DNA from: Xylona heveae TC161 | Taxonomy: Eukaryota; Ascomycota; Xylonomycetes; Xylonales; Xylonaceae | Direction of reading: 5' to 3' | DNA length: 64,000 nt | Assembly (NCBI RefSeq): GCF_001619985.1 | Contig: NW_017264196.1 | Coordinates: 1,116,001 to 1,180,000, forward strand | Shown here: positions 10,877-21,376 of the stretch, piece after piece | Numbering within the stretch: position 1 is the first letter of the stretch | Layout: each line of letters begins with the position of its first letter | Notes under the pieces: model-generated | Told to the model about the DNA's origin: nothing | Databases searched by the model: none | The model's input: the letters and a program-made list of their open reading frames with translations, nothing else | Program-made: the position numbers and the translations under genes

Positions 10877-11297
10877 TATTCGCGTTTATTTTTTGGTTGA
10901 TAGAGGGCGGAGAGCATGTTCTGGCATTATGATATAGATACCTTTGCTTGTTTCCATTTCCTTTCCTTCTACCAGCCCATTATTTCTTCAATTCACATCT
11001 TTAATAAATTTTATTGGCTCTGGGTAGCATCATATTTAATTCGCTCTTTTTCCTTTTCAGGTCTTGCTTTAGACTGCAGACTTCTTTTTATTTTTCCACC
11101 GTTTTTCTTTCAAACATACTTGAACATTTCCATTATTATTAAATCTGTTTATATATCGTCACTTTCATATGTCGTGTTTCTTGAGTGTTGATAATTAGCA
11201 ACATTACTATAGAAATTCATCACCGGTGTTCATTACAGAGGGTGCGCAAATCATCAAGCCATTGGTGCGTAATGAAATCCGCCGTCAGTTCCACATA
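10877..11297. other. Convergent 3' flanks, no gene seen
   Basis: AT-rich spacer between two convergent genes; expected to hold both polyadenylation regions. Confidence 0.5.
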
Positions 11298-12464
11298 TCA
11301 TGAGCCAGCCCCAGATACCTTTAAATACAACTTCGATCCTTTCCCTCCATGGGCGTCTCCTCCGCCTGCAGAGCCAGAAGACGTTGACGAAGACGACAGT
11401 GAATTCTTCCTATGATGACCAGAAGGCTGATAGATGCTTACCCCACCGCCCTCACTCCGGGCTTTACCGCCCGAGTCTGCGCCCGTGGGGGGATACGTAA
11501 ACCCGTAAGGAAAAGAGCGAGATATGCCCGCACTGCTTGAATCCGGATGATGTTGGTGATGATGATGGTGCTGCAAACTAAAATACTCTTCAGGACTATG
11601 ACTGCGTCGCGGCGTAGCCAGGGTCGATGATGACGTCGCTACAATAGGAGGTGTGCGCAACGGCATGTTATTCCCAGGAGACATGGCGCCGGAGGCCGTC
11701 GAGCCAAAGACAAAAGACCCTTGGCCACTTCTACTTCCGCTTCTGCGCAAATACGGCGTTGGCAAACTGCCGGACGTCAACGATCGATTATGGTTCCGCT
11801 TCGTGCGTGTCCGCTCGCCAAGCGCCAGCGCAGGAAGCTCGAGTCGGGAATTGAAAGACGACCATGTCCTGTCGTCTTCGGGCGCGTCTGGGTATCGCCA
11901 GCCGCCCATGCCTTCAAAGTCTCGGTCAAGGTTGAGAGCGTTGGTGCCTCCTCCTGGTCCTCCTCCTCCTCCTACCGCGCCGGGTGTTGTCGCGCCGAGC
12001 GGGATCGTCATTGAAGGTCCTTGATCGGACACGGAAGTGCTGCTTCTGCGTTTCTTCCTGCGAGGTTGACGAGCTTGTCCCGCAGCATGGGGCTGTGCAT
12101 ATGCTTGTTGGTGTTGGTGCGGATGCTGATGTTGATGCTGATGCTGCAGGACAGGAACGACTTGAGCGTGGTGAGCAAATGCGGGTCCGTGACCTCCCGT
12201 TCCTCCGCTGCTCAGTCGAACTGCAGTCAACGGAGAATGTGGATGAGCACGGGTTATAGGATGATATGGTGTTGATTTGTGATTGCTTGAGAATAGAAAA
12301 TTGTGTATAAACGCCATGCCCATTTCAATGTAGACGATAATTGCTCGAATAGAAAGCGTAGAAAATGCGAGAACGCTGGTCACCACGGCGAAGCCCATGA
12401 GTGGGAGTGCCAGGATAAAGAGCAGTCCTGGGAAAACAGCATACAAGGGGTTAAGCACCGCCAT
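11298..12464 (-). CDS. Uncharacterised fungal protein with N-terminal membrane segments
   Basis: Single exon, 388 residues. The first 60 residues hold two hydrophobic helices (about 8-34 and 36-58: LLFILALPLMGFAVVTSVLA and STLSIRAIIVYIEMGMAFIH). The rest is predicted disordered, with His/Gln repeats (about 105-125), a basic RRKKRRS cluster, Gly-rich runs and Ser/Thr-Pro sites. The pattern, a short membrane anchor plus a long cytosolic tail full of possible phosphosites, is seen in several fungal proteins of unknown role. I do not recognise the family and claim no function. The start is the first ATG and is immediately followed by the hydrophobic segment, so it is probably right. Confidence 0.65.
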   Translation of the reverse strand: MAVLNPLYAVFPGLLFILALPLMGFAVVTSVLAFSTLSIRAIIVYIEMGMAFIHNFLFSSNHKSTPYHPITRAHPHSPLTAVRLSSGGTGGHGPAFAHHAQVVPVLQHQHQHQHPHQHQQAYAQPHAAGQARQPRRKKRRSSTSVSDQGPSMTIPLGATTPGAVGGGGGPGGGTNALNLDRDFEGMGGWRYPDAPEDDRTWSSFNSRLELPALALGERTRTKRNHNRSLTSGSLPTPYLRRSGSRSGQGSFVFGSTASGAMSPGNNMPLRTPPIVATSSSTLATPRRSHSPEEYFSLQHHHHHQHHPDSSSAGISRSFPYGFTYPPTGADSGGKARSEGGGVSIYQPSGHHRKNSLSSSSTSSGSAGGGDAHGGKGSKLYLKVSGAGS

Positions 12465-12926
12465 TGTGTGGGGGAGAGAGGTCCTCTCGTGATAAATCTC
12501 GGGGGGATAGATTAATCGAATATATTGGTGTTTGAGACAGCACAGGACTCAAGGTCCAGTGTACACATAGAGGATCATGAATGCATTGGAGAAGAGATGC
12601 GGAGAAGTGTTATAACTGAGGGGTATGAACGGAATGAGGCGGACAGGTGTAACGGTATGTTGGTGCGGGACTGCTAGGTCAATTACCCCGGATTAAATAA
12701 GATGGAGATAATATCATATCAACATGCTGATATGACTCCCTTGTCGGTTAACAATAATGCGGAGATGCGGAGAAAGTTCAATAGGTTGGAGACCATGTGG
12801 TCGGATACCGTGTTATTACCCGGTGGAATGTGTCAGGGACCCTTTGACGTCACATGTGAAATATAACTGAACCCCAAGCTATGGAATCAACAATAAAATT
12901 ATTAGACGCACAAGGAACTTGTCACT
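12465..12926. promoter_or_regulatory. Divergent promoter region
   Basis: 460 bases between the start of the minus-strand membrane-protein gene and the plus-strand TatD-type gene. No specific sites are assigned with confidence. Confidence 0.45.
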
Positions 12927-14171
12927 ATGACAGAAAACAGCAGCAATGGCGATAAAACATCATTTCCATGGCATATCGGTGTCTACGATGCCCACTGTCA
13001 CCCGACAGACACCGTGGCTAATCTCGAATCCATGCCGCGCATGAAAGCCGCCGGCCTAACTGTCATGGCCACCCGAGGGCAGGACCAGCATTTGGTCGCT
13101 GAAGCCGCAGACACGTATGGCTTTGTCAGCATAAAGGAAGCACATGCAAGAGCTTCAGACCGAATAAGCAGCGGTGCTCAACAGCAACATTGCATCGTTC
13201 CCAGCTTCGGATGGCACCCGTGGTTCTCTCACCAGCTCTACGACGACTCTGATCCCAACCTGTCCGCTTCAGACAACAACAAAACCTTGTCTATCGAAGC
13301 CAAAACGGCACATTACCAAAATGTCCTTTCTCCCCGTTCCGAAGACCACGACTTTCTGCACTCACTTCCCGACCCTCTCCCGCTCTCTCAATTCCTCGAC
13401 CAAACGCGAGATCTTCTTCGAGAATACCCTCTCGCACTTGTTGGTGAAGTCGGCATTGACAAATCCTTTCGTATACCCGAGGCCTGGCTTCCCAGTCAAT
13501 CGGAAGAACGTGATTCATCATTAACCCCTGGCGGACGGGAAGGGCGCCGGTTGTCTCCATACCGCGTCAGCGTCGAGCATCAGCGGAAAATACTCAAAGC
13601 GCAGCTACATCTCGCGGGCGAAATGCAGCGCGCCGTATCAATTCACGGTGTTCAGGCACATGGAGTGTTATTCGAGGTCTTGCAAGAAACGTGGAAAGGG
13701 CACGAAAAGGAAGTAATTAGCAAGTCGCAGCGGAAAAGACAAGGAAAGGACATCGGCGGCGAAGCCGCTTATACATCTGATAGCGAGAATGGCAAGAACG
13801 GAAAACATGGCGGGGAATCGAAAACGCCAAAGCCATATCCGCCTCGTGTCTGTCTACATTCATATTCTGGTCCTCCTGAGGCATTAAAGCAATACTATCA
13901 CCCATCTATCCCGACAGAAATCTTCTTCTCATTCTCCTCCGTTATCAACATGTCTACTTCCGCAGCAAAGAAAGCGCAGGATGTTATTCGCGCGGTGCCT
14001 GATGACCGGTTACTGGTGGAAAGTGACCTGCATGAAGCGGGTGATAGAATGGATGGATACCTAGAAGAGATGACGCGGTTGATATGTGATATTAAAGGTT
14101 GGGAATTGGAGGACGGGGTCAAGTGCTTAAAGGAGAATTGGATGCGCTTTGCATTTGGCGATGCAGCGTAA
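12927..14171 (+). CDS. TatD-family metal-dependent hydrolase (Scn1/Cut9-interacting type)
   Basis: Single exon, 414 residues. TatD motifs occur in order: [10 protein letters not shown] near residue 20 (metal-binding HxH-like pair), [10 protein letters not shown] (about 92), [12 protein letters not shown] (Glu ligand, about 172), [10 protein letters not shown] (about 240), [10 protein letters not shown] (about 310) and [11 protein letters not shown] near 370 (Asp ligand, ESD). The layout with long inserts matches fungal Cut9-interacting protein Scn1 rather than bacterial TatD. Members bind two metals and are phosphoesterase-like or nuclease-like; the fission yeast protein interacts with an anaphase-promoting complex subunit. 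Which activity applies here is not shown by the sequence. Confidence 0.85.
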   Translation: MTENSSNGDKTSFPWHIGVYDAHCHPTDTVANLESMPRMKAAGLTVMATRGQDQHLVAEAADTYGFVSIKEAHARASDRISSGAQQQHCIVPSFGWHPWFSHQLYDDSDPNLSASDNNKTLSIEAKTAHYQNVLSPRSEDHDFLHSLPDPLPLSQFLDQTRDLLREYPLALVGEVGIDKSFRIPEAWLPSQSEERDSSLTPGGREGRRLSPYRVSVEHQRKILKAQLHLAGEMQRAVSIHGVQAHGVLFEVLQETWKGHEKEVISKSQRKRQGKDIGGEAAYTSDSENGKNGKHGGESKTPKPYPPRVCLHSYSGPPEALKQYYHPSIPTEIFFSFSSVINMSTSAAKKAQDVIRAVPDDRLLVESDLHEAGDRMDGYLEEMTRLICDIKGWELEDGVKCLKENWMRFAFGDAA

Positions 14172-15417
14172 TTTATGATCAGGGTATGATCCCAAGGACA
14201 TTATATATATTTGTATAGATATCTGTATATACAATTCTGGATCTTTCAGAAAGATGTATTCATTGTCAGGATTTCCGTGATATACAAAACTGTGCGCAGA
14301 GAGAAACTGTTTGGGTCAGGGATTCGAACACCGGATCTGTTCCTTCCATGTTCGATCTCGAGAGCCCAAGGGGCCCAAGCTTACTGCACGGATCAGGAAA
14401 CGACCTGTGCGCCAGACCCTTTGTTTACTTCACCTTCTTCCTATATCCACTTTGCTCATTAACCTTCGACCATTCATGGATCAGCTTCATGCATCAGCTT
14501 CATGCATCAGCTTCATGCATCAGCTTCATGCACCAGAATATTCATTTGTCTGCTAGAGTCACCTACGCAGTTAATATCCAAGCCATTCATTGTTTATTTT
14601 GGGGATATGTAGTCGCTCCTCTGAAGTTGGACCATTCTCTCGGGTCATCTCAATCTGCTCCACGGTCTCCGCTCCATAGAATATTTATTATCGAACGCGC
14701 TGCAGGTCCAGCTGATGGAAATACCTCAACATATCTCAATATTACTAGTCTTGATGGCAATCATTCCAGACCAATACTGGAAGTATCGCAAATGACGATA
14801 CTCTTCAGTCGGCTTATCAAAATTCTTTTACCAAATCCAGCCCAACCTAATATCAAGCGCCGCCAAAGATACAAGATGCTAAACCAGAAAGAGCCTGGGC
14901 TCGAATATTCAATAAAATTAAAACTTCATTGAAACATGCCATTAAAACTCCGTCACTTACCGTCGGAGTGTTACGGACTCGAAAAGCCAGGAGAGATTTA
15001 TTTCCGTGACAAGAGGATACTGATATGGTATTGTCTCCAGTATTACAACAATATTTCCAGAGGGCAGACACAATGCTCAGGTCAAAGCACGAATCCAACC
15101 GGTTGATGCGAACACAAAACCTCTAGTGGTATCGGGCACTATTTTGTAGTTGCCGTTTAGTCCTCGTTATTTTTGACGTTCCATGTCGTTTGGAGAGGGT
15201 TTTTTTTGGTTCAGTTGTGCCATACAACGTCTTCTGGAAATTGATGCTTTTTCGAGGAAGATGCTGCTTTGCCTTTTGGCTCAATCTCGGGGGTGGGGCC
15301 AGCTCGGCTCATCTTGCCGGCTAGGGTTCTCCAGTGGCTTAGGTGTCACGTATGACATCCGGCTCCGAGTCTTCTCTCTATAAGAAAGAAGTTAGAACAT
15401 TCCAAAAGTCATCTATT
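14172..15417. other. Start of gene-poor stretch
   Basis: No intact gene. Contains a tRNA-like relic (about 14310-14380, minus strand), a 13-base tandem repeat at 14478-14533 and, near 15370-15417, a CTATAAG sequence upstream of the orphan coding block that follows. Confidence 0.4.
14478..14533. repeat. 13-base tandem repeat, about four copies
   Basis: The unit GCATCAGCTTCAT repeats head to tail at 14478 (first base varied), 14491, 14504 and 14517, and then breaks down. Such minisatellites expand by slippage. Confidence 0.9.
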
Positions 15418-16696
15418 ATGGCTTCGGTGCGCAGAATTCTGCGAAAAGCTGATTTTCATCATCGCTCATCCTTGGAGGGTGTCTTAGATTTTTTCCCCAT
15501 TCTAAAATTTACAGAGTCCGAATCGGCATCAGCAAGAAGCCTTATGCTTCTTTCTCGCTCAACTAGACGCCAAGTTAAAACGACTGGATTCTGAGCTCCT
15601 TTGGGACAGAGCAAAGTGGACCCTTTTCGCACGGCCCGCGATTCCTCTGCTCCGGTACGCCCGAAGCTGGAGTGGTCACCTCTTGTGGCCACCCAAACCA
15701 CGTCTCCTGCTCCCCTGGCACTCTCTGGCCCTTTCGTTGAGATGGATATGACCCCAACTTCTCCCGCTGCCCCTGCTGCTCCGTCCACTGCTGGCCCTGA
15801 TGGTACTTCCGCTCTCAGTGCTGCCACCATGGTGATGGTCATCCCTCCGTCGTACCATCACAGGCATGTCACGGTGGTTGGGCGGCCGGATGCCCTGATT
15901 TCGTATCTTCCGGGGTCCAATGGCTTGGTGTTGGACATAGCCAACGCTGAGGTGAGTTTTCTGCCTCGTACGCTGCTACTGGCTCTGCTGACCTGACGTG
16001 TAGCTCAACCGCTATGTCCCTCGGCCTGGTCATCGTGAGCTGCTGGCTCGCCTTGGCCCTGTGGTGCGGCTCGTTCCCTTATAGACCTCTCCAACTTACT
16101 GGCCAACATGCTCTTTGGCATAGTCATTATGGGACCCGAAAGATCCGTCGTGGATCCATTTGTCAAGAAAGTTCCAATCTTTAGTTTCCAGTCAATGAAA
16201 TTTCCAATCGAGGCTACACCGAGATCGAACGCACGGCTATTCGGAAATTTGTTGGCGTCTGAAAGGACTGTGGTAAATTCTTCCAGATGATGATGCTAGT
16301 CCGCACGGCCAAAACAAATTAAGTGTGGCCGGCCCAGCTGTATCCAGGCGTTTTTTTTTTTTGGGTTCAGGTGAGTCATACGCTCCTAAATTGTGTGTAC
16401 ACAGCTAACATGTGTATAGTCTCGAGGACAATCCGCTCCCTTCCTTGTGTGGGGCGTGTTTTGGGGTCTGCCGCAACTGTCCTGACTTTATATTCTTAAA
16501 GCCTCGTGCAGTCACGGACATTAAGACGTCCCTAAAATCCGAACCAACTAACATTGTCTTGTGGGAGCTTAGCTCAGCGATGCTATCACATCAAATACCC
16601 GGATGGAGAACGGGTATTTATGCTATTGAGAAGGTTGGCGAACAACTCCGCAAGATCGATTTCAAGATGTTGTCCTCTAGGAAGGTCAGCTATTGA
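15418..16696 (+). pseudogene. Decayed orphan gene with canonical introns, unknown family
   Basis: Coding-like blocks follow one another on the plus strand. The first starts at ATG 15418 (MASVRRILRKADFHHRSS) about 45 bases after a CTATAAG element and continues as an Ala/Pro/Ser-rich segment to 15951. A clean 52-base intron (15952-16003, GTGAGT...GCTGACCTGACGTGTAG) joins it in frame to a short block ending at 16084. Further protein-like sequence follows at 16108-16290, and after a second clean 49-base intron (16371-16419, GTGAGT...GCTAAC...TATAG) a Cys-rich block (CGACFGVCRNC) with a helical tail ends at 16696. The reading frame is interrupted, so the locus looks inactive. It is more GC-rich than its surroundings. 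No family is recognised; it may be cargo or a gene of a mobile element. Confidence 0.4.
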
Positions 16697-17043
16697 GGAT
16701 TCAGTGTCTAGTATCGCATCGATCTGGCTGCTTTAGTAACACAACGAAGAGAAATAGCTTGCTGCTACGGCCTCTGGCCATGGGATTCAGACCTCTTTTA
16801 TTTCTCGCCGCGGATTGCTAATTAAACTAATGAGAACTATCTAATGGAAAGAATCCACGACGGGTTCTTTCGAGAACCAGAAATACAATCGTCATGGAAT
16901 CGGTGCTTGAAGACGACGAGAATCCACTTACCAATTCTTCTGATCGTCTAGACAAGCTTCAGACAGCATTGAAAGCGGAGCATCTAGACTTCTGAGGCAC
17001 AGGCATGAGGTCCGTCATAAACCGACAATGAGTTGATGGAGTG
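16697..17043. other. Gene-poor, nothing recognised
   Basis: No coding frame, RNA gene or repeat recognised. Confidence 0.4.
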
Positions 17044-18460
17044 AACAACCCTAAATCGCTCTAAATACGAAATCCAGCAATCAGTACCTCAGGCCGATAG
17101 TGTTGATAGTACCTCGTGTCCAGCCCCCTGGTCTATCAACAATAAGACAGGAAAGTATGTGATGATGAGTTCGAACGTCTCTTGGAAGGACCCTGAGGAG
17201 GCTGGATATAGCTTTCGACCTCGTCACACGTGCGGAGGTGGCCATTGGGACCATGATTATCCTGTGGATACTAAAGTGAAGAAGGAAAGCACTGCATTGC
17301 GCGAGACTTTGATAGATTTCACTTTCCATTTTGGCTGTCAAATAAGATGCATCAGCGTCTCCGCCTGTCCAGATATCCTGATCCCTGAAGAAATTGGTTT
17401 CGATTGAGACAGACGACAGACTTGAGAGACTGAATGAATACTCACAAGCCGTCAGAATCGACTGAAAGGCTCTCAAGCGGAAGATTTCTCTTTATTCAAC
17501 ACAAAAAGCCAATGGATGCAAAATCCGAGGAATTTGAAGAAATTTAAATGATCAAAAAACCAAAGACCTGAAAGATGAATTCGCAAGAAGTCGGTTACTT
17601 CCAAGAGCTCCAGGAGATGGCAGCAAATGAAAGACAAGAGTGATCTGACGAGCTCATGATCTCCAGCGAGGGATCACATACAAACCAGAAAAAAAGAAAT
17701 ATGCAAAAGACGTAGAATGGAACGATGAGAAAATTACAGTCGAAAGAGGGAAATTTGTCTTCTCAGTCCTCGACAAGATCATGCAACTCTTGCCAACACA
17801 GAAGTGCGGATCTGGAACCCCTCCTGACAAGAGGAATGTCTCGTCAAGGCACCAACATTTTGCCAAAAATCTTGAATAGCGCAGATTCAAAGTGGAAACA
17901 CTGGCGAAGAACCTACCAATTCTTCATTTGGGAAAAACACAATACTCCTATCCATCATACGAACTTTCTTATCTAATGATACATTGGTTTTTCTTTAGTT
18001 TCTTTTTCTTTGACTTCCTCTCCTGCTCCCATCCTGTTTGGTCTTTTCTGGGGTGGTATAGTACTAACAGCACGTCCGACCTCAATTTATTGCACAGCAC
18101 AAAAGGGAATCTCACGAGATGGCCAGAAAGACTCCGCAAGACTAGTCATGAGAGCAAAAGAGCCGAATTCCAGACTCCGTTGACTGGCTCACTTGGAAAA
18201 ATCTATTCGAACTTCTCTATCCATATCGCCCTCCCAATCCCGTGTGGCAGGCGGTATCAAAGTATCAAAAGCTACAGCCTATTGTATTATGGAGACCCAG
18301 AACTGCGCTCAAGCGCGCAATCTCCAGCCAACGAAAAGAACGAGCAATATGCCAATCCAAGGCGGATCTTGGTCAAGCATACAAGAAGTATATGTTGCAG
18401 GTAAGGAGCAAGACGAGGACCACAAGTGATATTATTGGATTCATCGAGCAGGCGACATGA
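17044..18460 (+). other. Fossil coding region, possibly retroelement-derived
   Basis: Several separate protein-like stretches on the plus strand, for example around 17044-17407 (with a HTCGGGHWDHD segment that loosely recalls a zinc-knuckle-like box of fungal LTR-retroelement Gag proteins), around 17680-17880 and around 18180-18460. They are broken, with several interruptions, and no terminal repeats could be paired by eye. The retroelement assignment is weak; an old host gene is the alternative. Confidence 0.3.
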
Positions 18461-20102
18461 GGATTGGAGAGAATTTTTTGCCTTATAGTCTTACCTCATA
18501 TCCGATTTTGCAGTGAAAGGTGGTTTACAGCGAGTCAATTGCATTGGTGAATGAAAAATCTTTGAAGACAGGTGGTGTTGTGCTTGGTGATTGAAATGTA
18601 ATGAGATCTATAAGGAAATGTTGGGAACTTGGGTCTGTAAATACCTTTTTGAAACCAGATGAAGTCGATACGACGATACTCATCTCTCAAAATGAAGTTG
18701 CTGCAACAACGGATGTCGCGTGGACCCGTGGTGGTGGTGGTGGTGGTGGTGGTGGAGATACAACGCAAACTCAAAACAAATCATATCAAAGATTCGGAGG
18801 ACTCAAGCCTACGGAGTCCAGATGAATTTACGCAGTGACCCACCAGACGCGTATGCAGGTCAATACTTCAGCAGCCAATCTTAAAGATGCGGTTGTGAAC
18901 AGGTATAGCCTATGGGGGAGGGGGGAAAGAGAAAGTTCTCAAGAGCCAAGACAGTTCGCAAGTGCGTGACGTCTGATGGTCTGACGGTCTGACGGTCTGA
19001 CTTTGGACGCGACTGGACATGACTGGATGACTGGTTTGTACTCTACTCCATATCGGAAGAAGACAGGGGAATTATGTCAAGAAACATTGTCGCGTGGACC
19101 GTGGTAATTCTCAGATAAGTAGAAAACGAAGATGGAGCACAGTTTCGGATAGGAGGACGGATAGGTGGAGTTTCAAAAATGAGCATTCAGGATAGTACAT
19201 GTATAACGGCGGGAATAGAATGAGTATACTGAGATTTCTTGGAACGTTTGTAATGCTCTTTTTTACGTTGATATTCACTTATTTTAAGTATACTGTATAC
19301 TGGAAGAAGTAAAGATGTATAATTCATAGATCAACTCTATATATTCTAATGTAGTTCACTATAAGAATGCTTTAATCTATCTAGCATTTCTAGATATTAC
19401 TTATCCAAGTTGGTGGGCTCGAAAGGCAATTTTTCATTCGTTTCTATCGCCTACATCGCTAGACCATGCGCTTTTCCCATTGGTCTTCTTCAGCATACGT
19501 CCTTCTCTCTGAACTGCTCAAAAGCAATACATCTCTTCTGCTTTCCCGTTCGGCATGCCTGGAGTAGAGTATCTTGGTCAGCACTTCTTTGTTTGAGCCA
19601 AAGAATAAGCCATGGAATAGTCAACGGATATATACATACTTTATCAGCCTTTAGCAGCATACAATTTCGCCAGCCAGTATTGCAAATTTCTTTTGAGGAG
19701 AGAATTGATGTGTCGACACCGGTGTAGACATTATTTTAATCGTTTCGGAAATTTTATTCTCAGCCGAGGCTTTTGATAAAGAATACTCTCCCGAGGACAC
19801 GGATGTCTTTATATTCGGATATAATCCTTTCAGCAACTCATTTCAAGCCAGGGTGAGACAGTGTGCCAAGTAGAAACGTTCCCCGTGCTTTTAATGGCCA
19901 CAAAATGCCTTTAGATGGCATTTCCAAAAGCAGCATTCATTGTCGATTTGCTTGCTGAGGCAAGCAGTTCCATCTTTTGTATTTGTTGAATGCTCCTAAT
20001 GCTGAAACGCTGAAACAGTCTATTACTCATTCAAAGCTTAAAGAGGTATTCATCAGCCTTCAGCTTAGGGGACGTCATCTAAGCTTTTTTGTGAGTCGTT
20101 AT
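18461..20102. other. Gene-poor, AT-rich stretch
   Basis: No convincing gene. It holds the GTG microsatellite at 18728-18755, a short GGTCTGAC triplication near 18972-19000, and a very AT-rich part at about 19250-19400. Confidence 0.4.
18728..18755. repeat. GTG trinucleotide microsatellite
   Basis: About nine GTG units in a row. Confidence 0.95.
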
Positions 20103-20142
20103 GCTCTCTGACGCAATATCTTCGTACTCATCGTCAGAGAGC
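20103..20142. repeat. Perfect 11-base inverted repeat
   Basis: GCTCTCTGACG (20103-20113) and its exact reverse complement CGTCAGAGAGC (20132-20142) flank an 18-base loop. It could be a hairpin terminator, a binding site or a transposon relic; no T-run follows. Confidence 0.8.
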
Positions 20143-20279
20143 GAGAAGCTTTTCCTTGGACAACCAATCTACTATAAATAGAAGCAGTGGGGTCGACCTG
20201 AAACGGGACGAACCAAATTACCACAAGCATCTTGCTCTCCCAATTTTCCTTTTCTTTTTTGGCGATTCTTAGGGCATTA

Positions 20280-21376
20280 AGATTGCAAGAGACAAGGGTA
20301 ATGTCTTCTGTTAATGGAAACTGTAATCAGGTGACTCTTGATACAGCTCGACGTCTGGCCAGTAGGTTTCCTTCTTCCTGAGAGCCGTTCGAAGAACGTC
20401 CTCTGGCGAGTGGATGTTGAGTTCCCATCGAAGATGACATCAGGGTATTCGGCAGTCCTGACTTCCGTGGGTGTGAGGGTGTGACCCGTAGACGCTACCA
20501 CCGGCAAGGCCTTCAATTCCATGTTTTGAAAGATGGGGTTGAGTTGGACTGTAACAAGACGACGAGGTTCGGGGAAAGCAAGACCCATAGTAGTAAATGA
20601 TACCTTAATGAAAAAGCCGGAGGAAACGGACAAAATAGACAAATTGGACCCAAGAGGATGACGTCGACGTCCCCAATCGGTGCTAAATGGAGATTTCCTC
20701 TCCGTCAACTAACCACAGTGTGCCCAAATATTATCATTAAAGCCCAAAAGCTCAGAGAAGTCAATAGTCGAAGCTGTCCAAGACCGGAATCTTGTCCACG
20801 ACGCCAGAAAAGCGGGTAAAACGAAAACAGGCAAAAGAGGTATGGAATGAACGGTGGCAAATTGAATGACAGAATAACAATACCCATCATGCTTCTTAGA
20901 AGCTGAGCGACTCTCCAAGGCAAATGCATGGACTGGTATGTTTCTCTTCTGGACAGGCCGAGTAGATGGAGGAGGTGGCTCTATCAATCCCATCTGCACC
21001 ATCTGATCTACTTCTTCTGTTCCCACAAACACTCCTTGGGCTGTCTTTCTGTACACTTTGATGAAAGACCCTCTGATATATCGAGTGACAGTAAGAGGAT
21101 GGTAAAATGCACTGCCTCCACTGGTGCTTGCTAGAACCCTCTTTCTGTAGATAGAGTGTGGATCTCTAGCAGGTTGAAAGTACTGATCTATGGCATTAAT
21201 GAGTCGGGTTCTGAGCTGTTTATCTCCAAGGACAAGGCTGGCTGTATGTGCTGGATGAATCTTGGCTATGTGTAGAATATCATTCCCGTGAGAAGTACCT
21301 ATGCCATTGTAAAATACATTGGCTATAGTAAAACTATTAGCTAAAACTTTACTATATGAAGAAGATGTACTTACTA
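20280..21376 (-). pseudogene. Unknown gene or gene remnant with a long open frame
   Basis: On the minus strand a frame stays open from about 21376 to 20709 (roughly 220 codons) and its text looks protein-like: VFYNGIGTSHGNDILHIAK, then LRTRLINAIDQYFQPARDPH, IYRKRVLASTSGG, a Pro-rich piece (EPPPPSTRPVQKRN) and a hydrophobic run (IPLLPVFVLPAFLASW). There is no clear ATG at its head, so an upstream exon is needed. Further coding-like text lies at 20280-20705 but in two frames (LNPIFQNMELKALPVV and IHSPEDVLRTALRKKETYW) that do not join cleanly. This may be a multi-exon gene whose splice sites I failed to find, or a decaying one. The family is not recognised. Confidence 0.3.

Noticed and set aside
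14211-14932. Overlapping frames reading SGIRTPDL and repeats of SFMHQLHA
   Set aside because: The first part comes from the tRNA-like relic and the second from the 13-base tandem repeat.
15300-15420. Possible LTR-like promoter segment before the orphan block
   Set aside because: CTATAAG and flanking text look promoter-like, but no second copy or matching terminal repeat was found in the window.
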